The position numbers were made by a program, and so were the translations under genes. DNA of 64,000 nucleotides, from positions 1,488,001-1,552,000 of the forward strand of contig NZ_CP152375.1 of the NCBI RefSeq assembly GCF_051132615.1, given 5' to 3'. The first letter of the stretch is position 1; each line of letters opens with the position of its first letter. A model generated the notes under the pieces. It ran no database searches, was not told the origin of the DNA, and was given only the letters and a program-made list of their open reading frames with translations. The DNA comes from G051132615 sp051132615. GTDB taxonomy: Bacteria > Pseudomonadota > Gammaproteobacteria > Burkholderiales > Neisseriaceae. Positions 62,733 to 64,000 of this stretch are shown here, in pieces.

Positions 62733-63275
62733 ATGAGAGCACCAGATAATAAAATCATTTTTACAGGACCAGTTGGCGCAGGGAAAACGACGGCTATTGC
62801 CGCAATCAGTGATGTTCCTCCGGTAACAACAGATGCTGCCGCATCTGATATGACACTCAATAGAAAGGGGCATACTACTGTTGCGATGGACTATGGTGTC
62901 ATTTATTTAGATGAAGAAACAAAAGTTCATCTATATGGGACCCCAGGTCAGGAGCGTTTTGATTTTATGTGGGATATTTTAAGCCAAGGAGGAATGGGGC
63001 TGGTTTTACTGTTGGATAATACGCGCCCTAATCCTGTCAAAGATTTACAGTTTTTCTTGGGAGCTTTTACCAGCTTATTAAAAGATGCTCCTGTGGTGAT
63101 TGGTGTTACTAAAATGGATGCTCGTCCAGAACCAGACATCGAGTCTTACCAAAGAACATTAGCCAGCATGTCTATTAGAGCACCTATTTTTGAAGTTGAT
63201 GCTCGGCGAAAGGAAGACATTCAGAATTTAGTCATGGCTCTTTTGTATTCAATCGACCCAGGCTTGGAGGGGTAA
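62733..63275 (+). CDS. Small Ras/MglA-like GTPase
   Basis: 180 aa, a single small-GTPase domain. G1 is GPVGAGKTTA (residues 11-20), G3 is LYGTPGQERFDFMW (near 65-78, with Gly-Gln in place), G4 is GVTKMD (near 122-127) and a G5-like EVDAR follows. The family includes bacterial MglA relatives that set cell polarity and control twitching with roadblock-domain partners. It is followed 3 nt later by a protein with a roadblock-like C-terminus. Nucleotide preference and partners are inferred. Confidence 0.85.
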   Translation: MRAPDNKIIFTGPVGAGKTTAIAAISDVPPVTTDAAASDMTLNRKGHTTVAMDYGVIYLDEETKVHLYGTPGQERFDFMWDILSQGGMGLVLLLDNTRPNPVKDLQFFLGAFTSLLKDAPVVIGVTKMDARPEPDIESYQRTLASMSIRAPIFEVDARRKEDIQNLVMALLYSIDPGLEG

Positions 63276-63278
63276 TTA

Positions 63279-63920
63279 ATGAGAAGTGATAGCCTTTCTC
63301 TAAATGGTACACTATATGCAAATGTGACACCTGCTGGTGCATTTTATGCTGTATCAAATAGAGAGAATAATGCCAGTCGGATGTTACTATCCTCTATTTT
63401 AAAAGAGGGTTCAAAAGTGCCGTTGACTGAGGACACTTTGTTGCAGTGGAGCGGTTGTGCCGATATTGAAACGGCTTTGTCTTTGCTGTTTCGTTTACAA
63501 CGGTTAGAGTTTGTTTATGGAACAGAAACGCCGAATGAAATAAATGAGCAAAATTTGGAAGTCAGATTGCCAGATATTTTAAAAAAACTATCAGATACTG
63601 GTCGAACACTTTTAGCTGATGGTGATGGTTTATATTATGCAGGAGCAGGGTTTCACCATGAGTCAGCAGAAGAAATTGCTGCATTAGCTGGTGACATGGT
63701 TTCTTTGTCAGAAAGACATGGTTTATTGTTAAAGAATAATTTGAATTTAAGCCCTAACGCTTGGTCGTTATGTGATCCCACTGGGCAAAGTGAACTTGCT
63801 TTCTTTTCCTTATTCTTTAATAATAACGCCTTTGTTTTGGTTATTGGTGGGGTGCCTCAGTTACAGGGTGAGGCTTTTGTAGAACTAGTTGAAATTTTAT
63901 ACCGTCGTTATGGTGGTTAA
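63279..63920 (+). CDS. Winged-helix plus roadblock-like protein
   Basis: 213 aa. The N-terminal half (residues 25-90) looks like a DUF4388/winged-helix-type module (LLSSILKEGSKVPLTEDTLLQ, ETALSLLFRLQRLEFVYG). The C-terminal half (residues 105-213) looks like a roadblock/LC7 fold: LLADGDGLYYAGAGFHHESAEEIAALAGDMVSL-type sequence and LVIGGVPQLQGEAFVELVEILYRRYGG. Roadblock proteins act as GTPase partners (MglB-like). It is adjacent to and probably co-translated with the GTPase gene. Confidence 0.65.
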   Translation: MRSDSLSLNGTLYANVTPAGAFYAVSNRENNASRMLLSSILKEGSKVPLTEDTLLQWSGCADIETALSLLFRLQRLEFVYGTETPNEINEQNLEVRLPDILKKLSDTGRTLLADGDGLYYAGAGFHHESAEEIAALAGDMVSLSERHGLLLKNNLNLSPNAWSLCDPTGQSELAFFSLFFNNNAFVLVIGGVPQLQGEAFVELVEILYRRYGG

Positions 63921-63966
63921 GTTATTAGCTAATTAAGTTTAATTTAAAAGTGATTCGGAGAATGTT

Positions 63967-64000
63967 ATGCGCGAGCAAATGCTTAAATCAATATTAAGTG
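63967..64000 (+). CDS. Start of a gene cut by the window end, probably a roadblock-domain protein
   Basis: ATG at 63967 with GGAG 8 nt upstream opens MREQMLKSILS before the window ends. The opening is like roadblock/LC7 proteins found beside MglA-type GTPases, but only eleven residues are visible, so the call rests on context. Confidence 0.4.
   Translation, partial: MREQMLKSILS

Noticed and set aside
1..64000. Neisseria-type DNA uptake sequences
   Set aside because: Scanning for the GCCGTCTGAA-type core and common dialects gave no repeated hits. AGGCTGC at 19550 is part of a single hairpin. An automated count of over-represented 10-12-mers would settle it.

Overview
This window looks like a chromosomal segment of an AT-rich, Gram-negative proteobacterium. 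The best fit is Betaproteobacteria, near Neisseriales. The reasons are the MraZ start and core (MFGG...KGRLAVPAK), the FtsZ tail (PAFLRRQAD), the ABC transporter-ibaG-murA order, and the divergent ponA / pilMNOPQ-aroKB block. I cannot fix the genus. No tRNA, rRNA, CRISPR array, insertion sequence or dense uptake-sequence repeat was recognised. Nearly everything is chromosomal core; the accessory-looking parts are the autotransporter at the left edge and a signalling cluster at the right edge.

Layout. 1-3660: 3' part of a large autotransporter adhesin. 3.7-8.4 kb: an amino-acid-binding lipoprotein, a DUF817 membrane protein, an rpe-SDR-gph operon and tenA. 8.6-12.2 kb: a broken small gene, recX, rdgC, dcd, glpM-like and a glutathione peroxidase. 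12.4-16.7 kb: a co-directional run (S4 protein, small Cys-rich protein, PHP esterase, YciO, site-2 protease, trpS, ferritin-like). 16.7-17.5 kb: an orphan TfpX/TfpZ pilin accessory gene. 17.76-22.5 kb: a tandem glycine riboswitch and gcvT-gcvH-gcvP. 22.6-26.3 kb: a lipoprotein, a GlcG/HbpS-like protein, TerC, RlmH and an exported unknown. 26.4-32.7 kb, minus strand: murA, ibaG, a two-gene ABC exporter, a YaiI-like protein and ponA. 32.9-40.1 kb: pilMNOPQ-aroK-aroB and an exported unknown. 40.3-41.5 kb: glyA. 41.6-58.2 kb: a complete division and cell-wall cluster (mraZ, rsmH, ftsL, ftsI, murEF, mraY, murD, ftsW, murGC, ddl, ftsQAZ) with its promoter and three MraZ boxes. 58.3-64.0 kb: two tandem flavodiiron-like oxygen-binding (ODP-type) proteins, a FimV-like TPR membrane protein, a degenerate receiver protein, a small Ras/MglA-like GTPase, a winged-helix/roadblock-like protein and the start of another gene.

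How the genes work together. Three themes recur: peptidoglycan synthesis and division (murA, ponA, dcw), type IV pili (pilMNOPQ, TfpX/TfpZ, FimV-like) and glycine/one-carbon metabolism (gcvTHP, glyA). The most unusual part is 58.3-64.0 kb. A perfect FNR box (TTGAT-N4-ATCAA) sits at a class II activator position upstream of the second ODP gene. The genes after it resemble a polarity and twitching switch built on a GTPase and roadblock proteins. I propose, as inference, an oxygen-responsive module controlling pilus-based motility or polarity.
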